DNA of 64,000 bases. It comes from Chrysomallon squamiferum. Lineage: Eukaryota; Mollusca; Gastropoda; Neomphalida; Peltospiridae. Shown piece by piece: positions 37,560 through 49,659 of this stretch; position 1 is the stretch's first letter; every line of letters begins with the position of its first letter. The stretch spans positions 10,367,351 to 10,431,350 of the forward strand of contig CM022677.1 in NCBI GenBank assembly GCA_012295275.1, read 5' to 3'. The notes beneath the pieces are model-generated. The model was not told where the DNA came from. It ran no database searches and saw only the letters and a list, made by a program, of their open reading frames with translations. The position numbers and the translations under genes were made by a program.

Positions 37560-39000
37560 TCAGGAAGATATTTTTATAAATCTGTCGCTGGTGGGTTGGC
37601 AAGGGGGGCATCCGCCCTCGCAATGATTTTATTTTTTTATCAGTTTTTAGTTTGTTTAGCAGCTCTGTGCTCCAAGGTTGTTTTACCACCTACAGTTCTG
37701 TTCACTGGTTCTGCCATGAATATTGTTTATGATGCTATAGATCCTTTCCCTTCCTACCATGGAGACTTTAGAAAGGAGTGTTGCAACAACTGGGGTATAA
37801 GCAACTTTTAGGCCACCACTGGTAGGTACTCAGGCAAAATAGAAGTTTCTTAGTGCATTCAGCTTTGGCAAGTTCTTTGACAGCACCTGATATACATAAA
37901 GCCACTGATGTGCAACTCATTCGGCAGGCATTGTGTAGCTTATTCCAAGAATGAAGCATACCTCTTGGAATGACTTGCATATATCTGGGCTCCACTTAAA
38001 ATCCATGTGCAAGTCATCCATCAGACCTTCAACTATATGCCAAAAATGCACTCAGAATTTCTGAACACTGTTTTGACAGATATCACCATCAATGTCACAC
38101 AGATGGGGAAACCTTTTCTCTCAACAGGGTTTCAAATCTGGCATGTTTTCCTCTCATATAATTTGTAGAATCTGACAAATTGGATATTAGGTTTGTTAGT
38201 GAAATTTGGTACCTCTCAAAAGTTTTCAAGACAAAATCCAGAAGTTTCTGGGCATTCACAACTGTCACACGAAGTGTTTGACTACAGCCTCTTGCTGTGA
38301 CTCAGAGAAGTAGCTAACTAATGTAGAGAGCACCGTTTTGTTGTTGTCCATATTCATCAGAAAGAAACTTTGTTTCAAGTCCTTCAGTAGCATCTTGTGA
38401 GACAAAGTACCAAGTCCTACTCATCTTATAAGATGCAGTGGCACGATGCATACATGATACGGCATCCACTGCCTTTTTATCTCTAGCAATTTCTTTAGCA
38501 CATTCTATGATTTTGGAGACCGTGCTCAATGGCAGGGAATTCTGAGTAAATGACAACGTAAAGGCCTTCAGGTGAGCATTCCAATCAGTTACTCTGACAA
38601 AGGTGCAGCACAGGATTTGAAACTGCCTTACCACTGCCACAGTTCTGGGGAGCACCATATGGAATTGCAGCAGTTTCCTGCCAAACATGAATGTCAATAT
38701 CACCATCTTCCATTGCCTGTGTCGATGTGGATTGTGAGGAGTGTCCTGCCTGGCATTCTGAATGTCAATATGCTTTGTTTCTTTGTGTCTGCTTTTAGGT
38801 CGGCTTTGCCACTACTCAAATTACAAAACCCAGCATGTCAACCTTTCTCAAATACTCACTCAAGAAATCACGGTTTTCATCTTGTTCTTCCAACCATGTC
38901 CACTGAAACTTATTCTTATACTCCGAAGCATTCCAGCTGGCAGTTCAGTCAGTTATTTTGTATGACATCATAAATTGTCTATTCACAATGAAATTTCAAT
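37560..39000 (-). mobile_element. Decayed hAT-like transposase
   Basis: The minus strand reads, with many frame changes, a BED-finger-like N-terminus near 38960-38850 (WLEEQDENRDFLSEYLRKVD), a middle segment at 38570-38400 (NSLPLSTVSKIIECAKEIAR, then CMHRATASYKM), and a later part at 38230-37990 (NLISNLSDSTNYMRGKHA, then HMDFKWS). The order and wording fit hAT-type transposases or transposase-derived zinc-finger proteins. Many stops and frameshifts make it a pseudogene. Near-duplicate words at its outer ends (aaaaaaaatcagg near 37553 and tcaaaaatcagg near 39181) might mark element ends or flanking duplications. I cannot define the terminal repeats. Confidence 0.6.
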
Positions 39001-39249
39001 AATAAAAATGCAGAGCTGCCATTCATGCATGCCTGCCATTGTTTACACTGCGCACAGATCCTGCACACTTACGTCTCACAAAGTAAGTTAAAACATGGCT
39101 GCAGCCATGCATTGGCATGGGCACTGCCATGTTGGTTCAATGGTTGAATTTTGACCATATCCTGAAAAAAATCAGTCAAATCAAAAATCAGGAATTCCGG
39201 ATAAATAGGAAGATTGTCATCTATGAGACTGGTCACATTCAGTTGTCTG

Positions 39250-39900
39250 AATCAGGTAAAGGACTAGCTTGGTCCTTCTAATTGTCAATGTGACGAGACA
39301 TGAATGTTGCCTTCCTGAGTCTCATCTTATTCTGCTGCATCTACAGCTTCTGTTTTCTTCTCTCTCTTTTCTTTATCTTCACATCCAGCTTCGTCTTGTC
39401 ACTGGAGGGATCTAGAATCTGTGGCTACAATGAGAGCTAGCTTTGTCACTTAGGTTGTTGGTGGAGGTTGTGGTGGTGGGTGCAGTGCTCTCAGTGATAT
39501 GGTAGCCAGTGATGCTGTCTTCCTAGCATTGTAAAAGAAAATGAATTATAATAAAGATTAAAAAAATAATAATAATAATAAAAAAATCACATAATAGTAA
39601 TAAAAAGGAGTAGTAGTAATATACTAAGAAGAAGATAAAAAAAGAAGGAAGTACAACACAACAAAACAAAATGTAAATAGATAAATTAAAATTGACGGCC
39701 AATTTCCTTTCTGAAACTTTTGTCGATAAATATCGTGGTGACTGATTCTGGAATTTTTTTCTTTTTCTTTTTCTCATATGTAATTCCACCAAAGTAACCC
39801 CACTGATATTTAATGCTTCCACTTTTTAGATGTCTCCACAGTGTGATGTCACATGTTTAGTGAAAGTCGGTCCACAGTTGACGTCACTTAGTTTGTAACT
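39250..39900. other. Degenerate coding-like segment and A-rich stretch
   Basis: On the minus strand at about 39540-39290, short protein-like runs occur (KTKLDVKIKKREKKTEA, ITGYHITESTAPTTTTS) with stops between them. This is possibly the N-terminal leader of the hAT-like pseudogene to the left. The right part (39540-39830) is A/T low complexity. The last 60 bases before 39946 are less AT-rich and could be a promoter of the plus-strand hAT-like gene. Confidence 0.35.
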
Positions 39901-39945
39901 GTATTGAATTTAAATGTAGTGTTATCGGGCACCAGTTTAATTAAA

Positions 39946-40335
39946 ATGGAATCCATTCATGTGGAAACGTTTAAAAAAGGGGATTTTTCCAATGGCTTTT
40001 GGTTCAAAGTAAATGTAAACAAAAAAATATCAAAACTACAATGCAAAGTTTGTACTGAAAACATAAAGGCACTAAGAAATGAAGCCATGTTAAGACATGT
40101 AACTGTTAAGTTGCTTGGCAGATTACCTGCCTATATCGATGGCATCACAGACTACATACACAAAACAAATGTGCAAAGGCATATGAAAACAGGTAGCCTT
40201 CAAAACTATGCAAAAAAGAAATTTTCACAAAACAGTTCAGACTCTCAAACAAATTCAGCTTCTGATAGTTTGAAAGTAAATAGTAATGTTACATGTTCTA
40301 ATTCTAATGGAAAATTATTTGAAAAACCCCAGTAA
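39946..40335 (+). mobile_element. hAT-like transposase-derived gene, N-terminal half (BED-type zinc finger)
   Basis: ATG at 39946 (context aaaATGG) opens a 129-codon frame. MESIHVETFKKGDFSNGF is followed by a C-x2-C finger (LQCKVCTENIKALRN), a conserved middle (TDYIHKTNVQRHMKTGS) and a Ser/Asn-rich tail, with a stop at 40333-40335. It resembles the start of transposase-derived proteins with a BED-like finger (C17orf113/ZNF862-like in vertebrates). The matching C-terminal part resumes at about 42840 on the same strand. Between them lies a gypsy element in the opposite orientation whose first recognisable integrase residues begin within 15 bases of this stop. The gene was therefore split by the insertion. 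Confidence 0.6.
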
Positions 40336-40347
40336 AAACAATATAAG

Positions 40348-42424
40348 AATCACTGTAGGTAACAGGCCCTAGCTGACACAGTACTTTTCCACTCAACCAC
40401 TTGTCAGATCCTCTGTAGTTCTTCACTTGTACTGAATCTCCAACATTGAACACCAGTGTTAGATTTGCTTTTGGAATAGTTCTCTTTTTAACAGAGTTCT
40501 ACAAACTTGGATGCAAGATATCCAATCTCGTTCGAACACGTCTGCTAAGAAACAATTCTGATGGAGTACATTTTGTAGTACAGTGCAGAATGTTCCGATA
40601 CGCAAACAAGAACGATGAAATCTTCTGGTTCATGGTTCGTGACTCATGTTCAACTGTTTTCATTGCAGTTTTGAAAGTACAAACAGCTCTTTCTGCCTCA
40701 CCATTTGAACTTGGATGGTATGGAGCTAATTTGATGTGTTTCACTCCATTTTTCTTAAGAAATGTTTCAAATTTCTCTGCAACAAACTGAGGTCCGTTAT
40801 CAGATATCAACTGAATCTCCAACATTGAACACCAGTGTTAGGCTTTTTGGAATAAGTTCTCTTTTTAACAGAGTTCTACAAACTTGGATGCAAGATATCC
40901 AATCTTTCGAAATGTCTGCTAAGAAACAATTCTGATGGAGTACATTTTGTAGTACAGTGCAGAATTGTCTCATAAACAAGAACGATGAAATCTTCTGGCA
41001 TTGACAATAACAAAAGCTCTTTCTGCCTCACCATTTGAATCCATTTTTCTTAAGAAATCTCTGCAACAATAACTTGCGAAGAGATTTCTCAATTGTCTCT
41101 ACTGCATGCGTTGCTCTGGTACTGGACATATGAAAAACTTCCATCCATTTAGAATGTGCATCCACCAGAATCATGAACATTTCTTTCATGAATGGTCCAG
41201 TAAAATCTAAATGTATTCTCTGCCATGGTTTGGTGGGCCAAATCCATGCATTAGCTGTACTTTTTGGCATGACTGTTTGTTGTAGTTGGCAACAATTACA
41301 CTTGCTAACGTTCTGTTCTATGTCAATATCCATATGAAGCCACCACACATGCAATGTAGCCAAAGATTTCATTTGCACAATTCCAGGATGATTTTCATGA
41401 AGATAATAGAGAAAATGTGTTTGGTATTTATCAGGAATAATCACTTGCATTCCTCTGAGAAGACAAGGTTCCTCCACTGTTAATTCATCTTTCACTCTGA
41501 AATACGGTAACAGCTCAGGTGAAATAGAAGATTCTTTTGAACATCCATACATGTTATAATGTACAACATGAGATAACACCTTGTCGACTTCAGTTGCTTT
41601 TGCAAAATTTCTTGCAGTGATAGGTAATCCATTGACTTGATTTCTCATTGTTTGCTTGTCTTCATGCCAAAACACACTTTCAGATATTTCTTCAGTTTGC
41701 AGAAGTGGTAGTCGGGACAATGCATCAGCATTTCCATTTTTGGTAGTTTTTCTGTCTTATTGTCAAACTAATATGTGGCTAACTGAATAGCCCAATGCTG
41801 TAGTCGAGAAGCTGTCAGAACAGGAATATTCTTTTTAGGTCCACTGGTTTATGATGTCAGTGGTTTATGGTTGTACCATACAGGTACTGATGGAACTTGT
41901 GTATTCCAAAGATTATTGCCAGTGCTTCTTTCTCAATCTGGGAATACTTGCGTTCTGCTGATGTCAGATTTCTAGAAGCGTATGCTATTGGCCTATCCGA
42001 TCCTTCATTTCCATGTTATTACCACTCCAACACCATGTGCAGATGCATCTACTGCCAACAATCCTGGTTTCATCGAGTCACAGTGGTCAAGAATTTTAGA
42101 TGATGCTAACAGTTTTCCCACTTTGGAAAATGCTTGGTGACAATCATTACTCCATTTCCACTCTGTATCTTTGGTTAACAACGCTGTTAGTGGTGCTACC
42201 ACTGTTGACATGTTAGGTACAAACTTGCGATAGTAATTCACAATACCTAATCAAGATTGCAATTCACTCTTGTTCTTAGCTTCAGGCACTTTCAGAATAG
42301 CTTCAACTTTTCTTTCTGGCATCGTCTATATCATTTGCCAACAGCTACTGTTCCAAACGTTCAATGTAGTCATCCCAATCAGAACTTTCTAGGTCAAACT
42401 CTTTAACTTTACCATAGGTAGCCA
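40348..42424 (-). mobile_element. Ty3/gypsy retrotransposon with gag-to-RT internal deletion
   Basis: Minus-strand order: a gag N-terminus with ATG at 42424-42422 (MATYGKVKEFDLESSDWDDY); a direct jump at about 42325-42310 to the C-terminal end of RT (KVEAILKVPEAKNKSELQ); RT/RNase H (NYYRKFVPNMSTVVAPLTAL, LLAVDASAHGVGVV); the end of RNase H (LSRLPLLQTEE); the integrase HHCC segment (CNCCQLQQT); the core aspartates and glutamate (HLDFTGPF, SDNGPQF, NGEAERAV); and a GPY-like C-terminus (GKVLCQLGPVTYSD) near 40380. Most of gag, all of protease and most of RT are missing. The integrase core is interrupted by a 379-bp-offset duplication, and stops occur. No LTR pair is recognised. It is defective, inserted in a hAT-like gene. 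Confidence 0.85.
40432..41050. repeat. Imperfect tandem duplication inside the gypsy integrase
   Basis: The segment from 40432 (ctgaatctccaacattgaac) recurs at 40811, offset 379. The second copy is colinear (acagagttctacaaacttgg, gcaagatatccaatct, ctgatggagtacattttg, gaacgatgaaatcttctgg) but has lost several internal pieces, totalling roughly 120 bases. The intact integrase reading frame lies in the 40432-40825 copy. Confidence 0.9.
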
Positions 42425-42835
42425 TTTTTCATAAACAGTTAATTTCAAGAAACAGTTCCACAAGTGTTATGTTTTAACATTAAAACATAAAATTCATTTC
42501 AATTTCCAAACAGTTTATTTCATTTCAAAATGGCTATGAACAAAAACTAACATATGCTCCCATTGACATGATATAATACTATGTCCCTTATTCTGGTTCC
42601 CCTAAACATTGTAAACTGTAAAAATGTTAACCATAACACCATTTAGATACAACAGTGATCTGCCATTTCCAGTTACTCTCAGCAAAGATGGTCACAAGGC
42701 AACCATTACAGCAGAGACTACCAACCTGACAGCAAATGTAAGATTCAAACAAGATAATTAGTTGAGTAATAAGCAAAAACAACAAACTGAAAAATAAAAT
42801 AAAAGTTTGTTCTGAACCATGTTCACCAGGGACGA
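42425..42835. other. Possible gypsy leader / 5' flank
   Basis: Upstream (on the minus strand) of the gag ATG. There is no coding frame. It probably holds remains of the retrotransposon leader or LTR and the junction with the split hAT-like gene. I find no matching LTR near 40340 to delimit it. Confidence 0.35.
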
Positions 42836-43357
42836 GAGACTGAAACAGCAATTTCAACACAGCTGATTAAATGAATGGATTCTTTCAATGACCATATCTT
42901 CAAGGCAATGAATATAGCTGATCACACTCAATGGCATATATCTGATCCAAAATATGGCTTGGAACAAATTAAACTGTTATCTAAACATCTGGCTGAAAGC
43001 ATAGTTTACCACACCTTTGCTCTCGATATGGCTGTTGCTGAATGGATGGGTTTAAAGAAACTTGTGGCAAACCAATTCATTCACTCCAAAGTAAACAAGG
43101 CATGTGATGTCAAATATTCATCAACTGTATATCAACACATTCTTCTTGTTACTGAAATCATCTTGGCGGTTGCACTTGCTAATGTGAGTGTTGAGACGGG
43201 CATAAGTGCTCTCAATCAGCAGTTGACAAATACCAGGTTGAACATGTCCAATTCTACACTGGATGATTTGCTGGTGATTAGAACGAACCTTTCTGCACTT
43301 ATAAGCTGTGACCCTTCATATGAACAAAAACTTACAGAAATAGTGGTTTCCCTGTAG
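42836..43357 (+). mobile_element. hAT-like transposase-derived gene, C-terminal half (dimerisation domain)
   Basis: The plus-strand frame from ATG 42875 reads FNDHIFKAMNIADHTQW, then PKYGLEQIKLLSKHLAE. It ends with the hAT C-terminal dimerisation signature (ILAVALANVSVETGISALNQ, TNTRLNMSNSTLDDLLVI), with a stop at 43355-43357. The frame is also coding-like for about 13 codons before that ATG, back to about 42836 (RETETAISTQLIK), separated by one TGA. It fits the second half of the gene beginning at 39946. A central part, including the catalytic region, is absent, so the gene is broken by the gypsy insertion and deletion. Confidence 0.65.
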
Positions 43358-43359
43358 AA

Positions 43360-44375
43360 AAAGACCAGCATCTTGTACAATAGACAACAACCTGATTGTA
43401 GACTCATTGTCAGACTCACAAGACACACATTTACCTGTGTCCTCTTCAGATGTGATAAAAATAACCTGCAATTAACTAATGTGTGTTGAGTTTCTTGCTA
43501 CTACAACATCAGATTCAGCAGACTTGGTTGATGCTTGATGTAAAACAGTTGATACTACAGACACTGATGACAGTGACAAGTCACAGTGCTAACTAAAACA
43601 AATTCATCATTCAGATTCTCATATCACTAACGTTTCATGAGTTAACTAAACAATAAAAACAACACAAATTGTCATTATTTGTTTTATTGTATTGTTTAGT
43701 TATTAAATATAGAACACTATACCTATACACAAAGTATTAACAAATGTGAGCAGTGATACGGATAAATAACAAATATATTACACTGTTCACCACGCATGTG
43801 TGTAAGGGATTTCACAACAATAATAATGCGAGTCATAAACTTGATAAATTTGTGGTAATGTATAGATTACCAGGTCCTGTTTTGTGGTAACCTTTACATT
43901 TTCCTTATTTTGATGCCTGCAGACAAATACTGTACAAACACAGAACTGACAGAATTCAGACCTAGTACATTCATAGGTTTATACTGTATCAGTTGAAAAT
44001 GTTGTAATACATATGGGTTTGATGAAACACATAATGTCTACCAGGTACATTATCCATAGATACAGATGTAAATAGTTTTGGATGTCTTAGTTTTATTCAT
44101 CTTTATTAGTTTTTAATGTTAACATAGAGTTATACAGTTATTTAGCTTTAATAATATGAAAGAATTTAGGGCCCCACCTATTATAACCTTTAATATGGTT
44201 AAAAAAAATCATTTAAATATGTTTAATAATGTATAGAGCAAGTCAGCAATTTAACATAAATCTTTAAAAATACTAGATCATAAATAACCTGACAGAAAAT
44301 AACCTGTCAAAGAAAATTAATATATTTTTTTAATTGTTTTATTATTCTATTTAAAAAAATAAATGAAAAAAAATA
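43360..44375. other. Non-coding, no gene seen
   Basis: AT-rich, without a convincing frame. It may contain the 3'-UTR of the hAT-like gene. Confidence 0.5.

Positions 44376-44414
<39 letters not shown>
44376..44414. repeat. (AAT)n microsatellite
   Basis: About 12 units, following an aaaataaataaa run. Confidence 0.95.
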
Positions 44415-44416
<2 letters not shown>

Positions 44417-44639
44417 AAATTTAAAATTCTCAGTGAGTTGTTGAGTTATTTTCTTTTAAAATAAATTTAATTACTAGCCTCTCAAAATTTGTCCGATAGG
44501 CTGATACATCATTTAGTAATTGGTAAAACAAAATTAAAGACTAAACATTGTTTCTTGTTTATATGACGTTGTTTATGCTGTTTACATTAGTAAAACCACT
44601 GGTGAATTTTATTAATAATCGAGAGTCGTTATTTGAAAA

Positions 44640-45290
44640 TTTTAAAAAAAAATTAAAATATGTAATAAATAAATAAATAAATAAATAAATATTGCTCCCG
44701 AATAAGATCGCTGCCATCATTATGACTTAAATTATAATCAAATAAAACCAAAAAAATCCAAACACATTAACAACAATAATAATAAATAGTAATACCTGTC
44801 ACCTGAAATGTTTTAAGCAACTTCTTTGTTGGATGATAATGCAATTACACCAATTCTGAATAAGATTCTTCGAACGTCAAATACAAAAGTAAATCCGTAA
44901 ACCGGCAATCATCCCGCATTTTTACGAAACTAATACAGTGAAAAAAAAAAGTTCAAATCGAATAAAATAAATAAAGGAACATAATAACCTTTACTAAGTA
45001 TAAATCGATATGGTTCTTTTTTTATTATTGTCAGATTTTTTTCTTTCTTTCTTTTTTAGACTTAGCCAATAGTAAATCCGTAAACACCGGCATTCATCCC
45101 GCATTTTTCTGCAACGACACTAAAAAAAAAATAAAAAATAAAAAATAAAAAATAAAACAAATAAAATAAATAAAGGAACATAATAACAGTTATTAACATG
45201 TACATACTAATTATAAATCGATATGGGTTTTTTCAAATAAACGGTGTTGTTATTTTTTTTCACCCTATTTTTTCTTTCTTCTTCTTAATT
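44640..45290 (+). repeat. Duplicated block A, copy 2, with internal duplication
   Basis: Colinear with 22250-22860. A part is present twice: ccggcaatcatcccgcattttt at about 44899 and again as ccggcattcatcccgcattttt at about 45088, each followed by A-rich sequence, aataaaggaacataataac and ttataaatcgatatgg. The internal duplication is therefore about 190 bp. Confidence 0.8.
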
Positions 45291-45299
45291 TATGTTAAT

Positions 45300-45888
45300 G
45301 CACCAAATAAAATCACAAAGCTTAGAACTCACACTACAATAAGTTGCTAATTATGGTCCAGGAATTTACCATGATATAGGTCTGAAAAATATTTTCTGAA
45401 AAAAAAACCCCAGTAAATAATAATAAAAAAAGAAAAGACATTTTTTACAACTATGACAATTCAGAGAGATTGGATATAAATAATCATTTTTCTTTGTTTC
45501 ATCTGCATTGCAGTTTAAACTGTGTAGTATGTTAAGATATCGCATATATGAAAACTGTGTATGCGTTAAAACAAAAAATAATCCCATCAAACAATTCATA
45601 ATGGCACTATATTTAAAGTTTATTTCTCTTTAAACAAAAATGTGTATGTGTGCGTGCGTGCGTGAGTGCGTGTGTGTTTGTGTGTGCGATCAGTGTTTGA
45701 ACCTATTCTATCATCTGTTATCAATAACAAAGCAGAAACTAATCAAATGAAGGGTTTATTCACCTTTTCGGTGTCTTTTCCTGGCATGCTGAAATGTTAA
45801 ATAAAAACATATGAAAGTTAATATGTTTTAATATATTTGTGAAATTCCAATTGTACTGTGGTAACATTTCTTTTGATTATTAAAATTA

Positions 45889-45934
<46 letters not shown>

Positions 45935-48655
45935 AAAACTGTATTAAGGAGTGATTAATGTGAATCAAGTGAAAAGTGACACAATGTAATGAAATAATCA
46001 GTCAAAACAAATACATTTATGTTGTTAGCTATTAAATGTCAAAGTACATGAAGATTAACAGTGATAAAATATTTTACTACAGTATATTTCTATTGTGTTA
46101 GCGTCTGTAAAGATAAAAACTTCAAAACAAGGGCAAATAAATAAATCAGGTTTGGATTTAATGTGCTTGCCGCCCATAGGCTAAAGCAATTTTACCGTCC
46201 CCTCCTCAAGGCTCAAGTCCCCCTCACCCTTCCCACTTAGTTTATATAATACGAATGGTTATGACTTATGATCTAGTTGAAAGCAAAAACATGGTTTTAC
46301 ATTTACATAATGATTTATTTATAAATCAATTCCAGCTCTGGGCTGACTAGATTGATTTCAACTGCTTATATTAATGTTGAGAAAATTGTTAGATTTGATT
46401 AGTTTAATTCAGCAAAGCAGTAAAATAAAATAAACACAGAAACCTCTGCGAAAAAAGGGTTTGATAAAAACTTTTAAAATAAGTTTTCTTCAAAACGATT
46501 GAGTTTTTCAGCCATTGATTTCAGTGTAAAAATGACAAAACAACTTTCAACCAAAAATGTCCAGTGATGTAGAAGATTGGCGGGAAATATAAATATGTCG
46601 ACTAGACATATCTCAGATCTATGTTGAGAAAAGATCAAACCCAGCGTTAGGCCTATAATTCCCATAAATATGTCTAACTACCGTCAATATTTTGAACGCA
46701 CACACTCAATCACAGTCATACACGGAGTCGGTTTCAAGCCAAGATATGTGAATATATATCATTATCAGAATCAGTTTAACGTGAAAAAGTAGTACAATAA
46801 TTCTTCTAGTAGTTCATTAGAAAACGCGTTGGCTCAGGAATTTAATTTTATTTTAAACAATAATCATTTTCTAATTTCATTCGAATTTATTTAATCTGTA
46901 TAACAGAGCTTTAAATCCAATTTGCTAGTTCTCCGCTGTTTTTTACTAAACATTTATTCATCTACATAAAACATTTTAAAACCCTATACAGAAGCATTCG
47001 GGATTGTACAGAAATACACTTCTAGAACAATACATTTATAAATATATTTAAAATATTCAAAAACTGTTTACATAGTATTCTTTTTCTTCTGTATCTATAA
47101 ATAAAAGTGCAAAATAGGTTTCTCACAAAAACACTACCCCACACACACACATATGCAGGTTTCATGCATCTGTCTATCTATGTTTATAATATTACACACA
47201 CACATCGTTATTTATTAACAATTGTTTTGAGGCTGAGGGGAGAGATACCGCACTGGCTGCTACACCGTTTCTAGTACAATGTTATTTATCTTTTAGAAGA
47301 TCTTTTTTTTTCATTATTTATTTATTTAATTATTTATTTATTTATTTACCGTCTTCATTGACAATTTCTCCACAAATATTAGTTTGTTTAGTTGTGTTCT
47401 GTAATATTATTAAAACAGATTATAATAACAATGCTATTGTCACAGATAGCGAGTGCGTTGTATTATTATTTAAAATTGTCACTTACCTTTTTATTTTAAC
47501 TGTATTTTGTTTTGCTGCGAAGTCGATTTCTTCTGCTGTCGATACGGTTTCGTTGAATCCAACTGTTTTTTCCTATTTTCGATCATATTTTGTATACACA
47601 AGAATGTATATCGCCAAGTATAACAATATCTTTTTTTTATTAATTATTATTTATGAAAGAGTTCGCATCATTGAATGACATTGTAGGTATGGCTCTGTTA
47701 CAGTTGTCTCCCTCCACAAAATTTATAATTCTTTAGTAATAAAAATTATTTATAATTTTAATAATGCTTGTGAAACAAATTTTATATACCTAATAAAAAT
47801 TGTTTAATAAACCTCAAAATTTTGATGTATTTCTGATTAATAAAATTATTTCTAGAAGTAAATAAAACGTCAATTCAAATTTGATAATTTTTAACTTTTA
47901 TTAATTAAATTTGACAGACTTCAACTTAGCTAATTTTAGAAGATTTTGGATGTGTCATTAAAAAAGAAACAAAAGAGAAAAAAATATAGACATTTTTTTC
48001 TGGATCACATGATGTGCCTCAATCAGAATGACAAGACTATTAAAGAATCCAATGTTATTTTTCAGGATGCCATTAAATATATTCTGTGGATCAAGCTAAT
48101 AACATCTAACACTATTTAAACAGTGTTGACATGTAAAATTAAATCAGCCTAAAATTATTTGCTAATATTTCAAGTGTAATCTCAGCTTTTAAATATACAC
48201 CTGCTTAGAAAAATAAAATCAATATTTAATTATCAATAGCTATGAAATTAATCCTGAGTTTGTTAGTAACAGAGAATTGGAATCTGGAAGGCCTCTTTAT
48301 TTCTATCCTTCTTGAATGACATGATATTCAGTTAGTTATACGACAAATTATACTGAAAATTACATTTCACTATAAACATTCAGAAATATAGATGGAGCTT
48401 CCATGTTGTAATTTTTTTAAATAACAGCAGCTTTATATGTGAAATATATATCGAGAAATAAAGAGGGCGCATCTAGTGTAACATGATTCACTGAAAAACT
48501 AGAATTAACTTCACACGGCGTTATGAAAATAACACTTGCAGTTTTAACGCCGCCATCACTATGTATATCAGATCTCACTAGTGTCTCAACAGAGATGTGG
48601 CGTTAATATTAACACATCGTCGTTATGAAAATAAGCAGCTTAATTACCTGTAAAA
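45300..48655. other. AT-rich non-coding with microsatellites
   Basis: It contains (GT)n at about 45645-45690 and a longer one at about 45892-45932, (CA)n near 47148, and (ATTT)n near 47315-47345. Near 48520-48640 there are short palindromes around ggcgtta/taacgcc. Open frames at 46474-46665 and 47358-47678 lack protein-like structure and I do not call them genes. Confidence 0.55.
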
Positions 48656-48705
48656 TGAAAAAGGTGAGAATTATTACCTGTAAGAAGAAAAAGGTGAGAT
48701 TTAAT
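48655..48705. repeat. Short tandem duplication
   Basis: attacctgtaaaatgaaaa/aggtgaga is repeated once as attacctgtaagaagaaaa/aggtgaga, a ~30-base unit. Confidence 0.8.
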
Positions 48706-48834
48706 TGGTGGTATTTACAGTTTGTAGGTAAAAACATTCTCTTTGTTTCATTAGAACTGTACTTGCTTTTCAATGTACTGTGTTAATATTACCGCTTCAC
48801 TTTTACTATCAGTATACTGAGTTCTATATCTAAT

Positions 48835-49100
48835 AACATTAGCGAAGAAATCCTAATTTTCATTGATAATTGTACACAGCATTTTAAAAATAAAATTTTA
48901 ATGACTTGATTATAATTTTAAAATTAATATTTCGTATAAAGACTGATATTTAGATGTGGAGCGGATATATAAAGTTTCTATCTTGCGTTAACAGCTCAAC
49001 ATTATTATAAATATGTCGTTAATACCGTTTATAATAAAATATTTCCTTTTTCTGAGGCTTAGAACTGTTTTTGATCAGAGAACTGGTAAATTCTTAAAGA
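48835..49100 (+). repeat. Duplicated block B, copy 2
   Basis: Colinear with 24090-24360 (gaagaaatcctaattttc, attgataattgtacaca, atatttagatgtggagc, ttttgatcag). Confidence 0.75.
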
Positions 49101-49109
49101 AACAAACAA

Positions 49110-49425
49110 AAAACCCAAACAAAACAAAAATTACAGGTATTGCTTAATATCAAGACATACTGAGAGGTTTTCTTTTATTTGTTAATGATCATATTAGAGT
49201 TTATAAAAAGAAAACATGTTACTCAGGCACCTCTTTTGGACTGTCTTGTCGGACCTGGAATTTGAAGCACTTGATTTGGCTGCGGAAAATAGGATGGACC
49301 CGGACTAACTGAGAGATTTATTTGGATTTTTCCCGGATCTAACTGAGATATTTATTTATATTTATTTTTCCTAATATTTTATTACTACTATTATTATTTT
49401 GTTTATTTATTTATTTATTTATTTA

Positions 49426-49480
<55 letters not shown>

Positions 49481-49650
49481 TACTATTATTATTTTGTTTA
49501 TTTATTTATTTATTTATTGTTATAATATTACGTTTCTGATTGAAGACCAAGCATTAATTTTAAAATTAAGGGTTTGTCTTAATATTATCACCAAGAAAAC
49601 ATAGAAGGAAAATGTCCCAAAATAAACAGATGTGTATTTCAAAGATGTTA
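49110..49650. other. Non-coding with (ATT)n/(ATTT)n tracts
   Basis: The phrase actactattattattttgtttattta occurs twice (about 49384 and 49477) around a long (ATT)n run at 49426-49478. No gene is seen. Confidence 0.7.
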
Positions 49651-49659
49651 TTTGATTAA

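Noticed and set aside
38572-38973. 133-codon plus-strand frame
   Set aside because: The opposite strand carries recognisable hAT-like words, so this is antisense to the pseudogene.
42627-42860. 77-codon minus-strand frame
   Set aside because: It is hydrophobic and low complexity, and lies in the probable leader region next to the split hAT-like gene.
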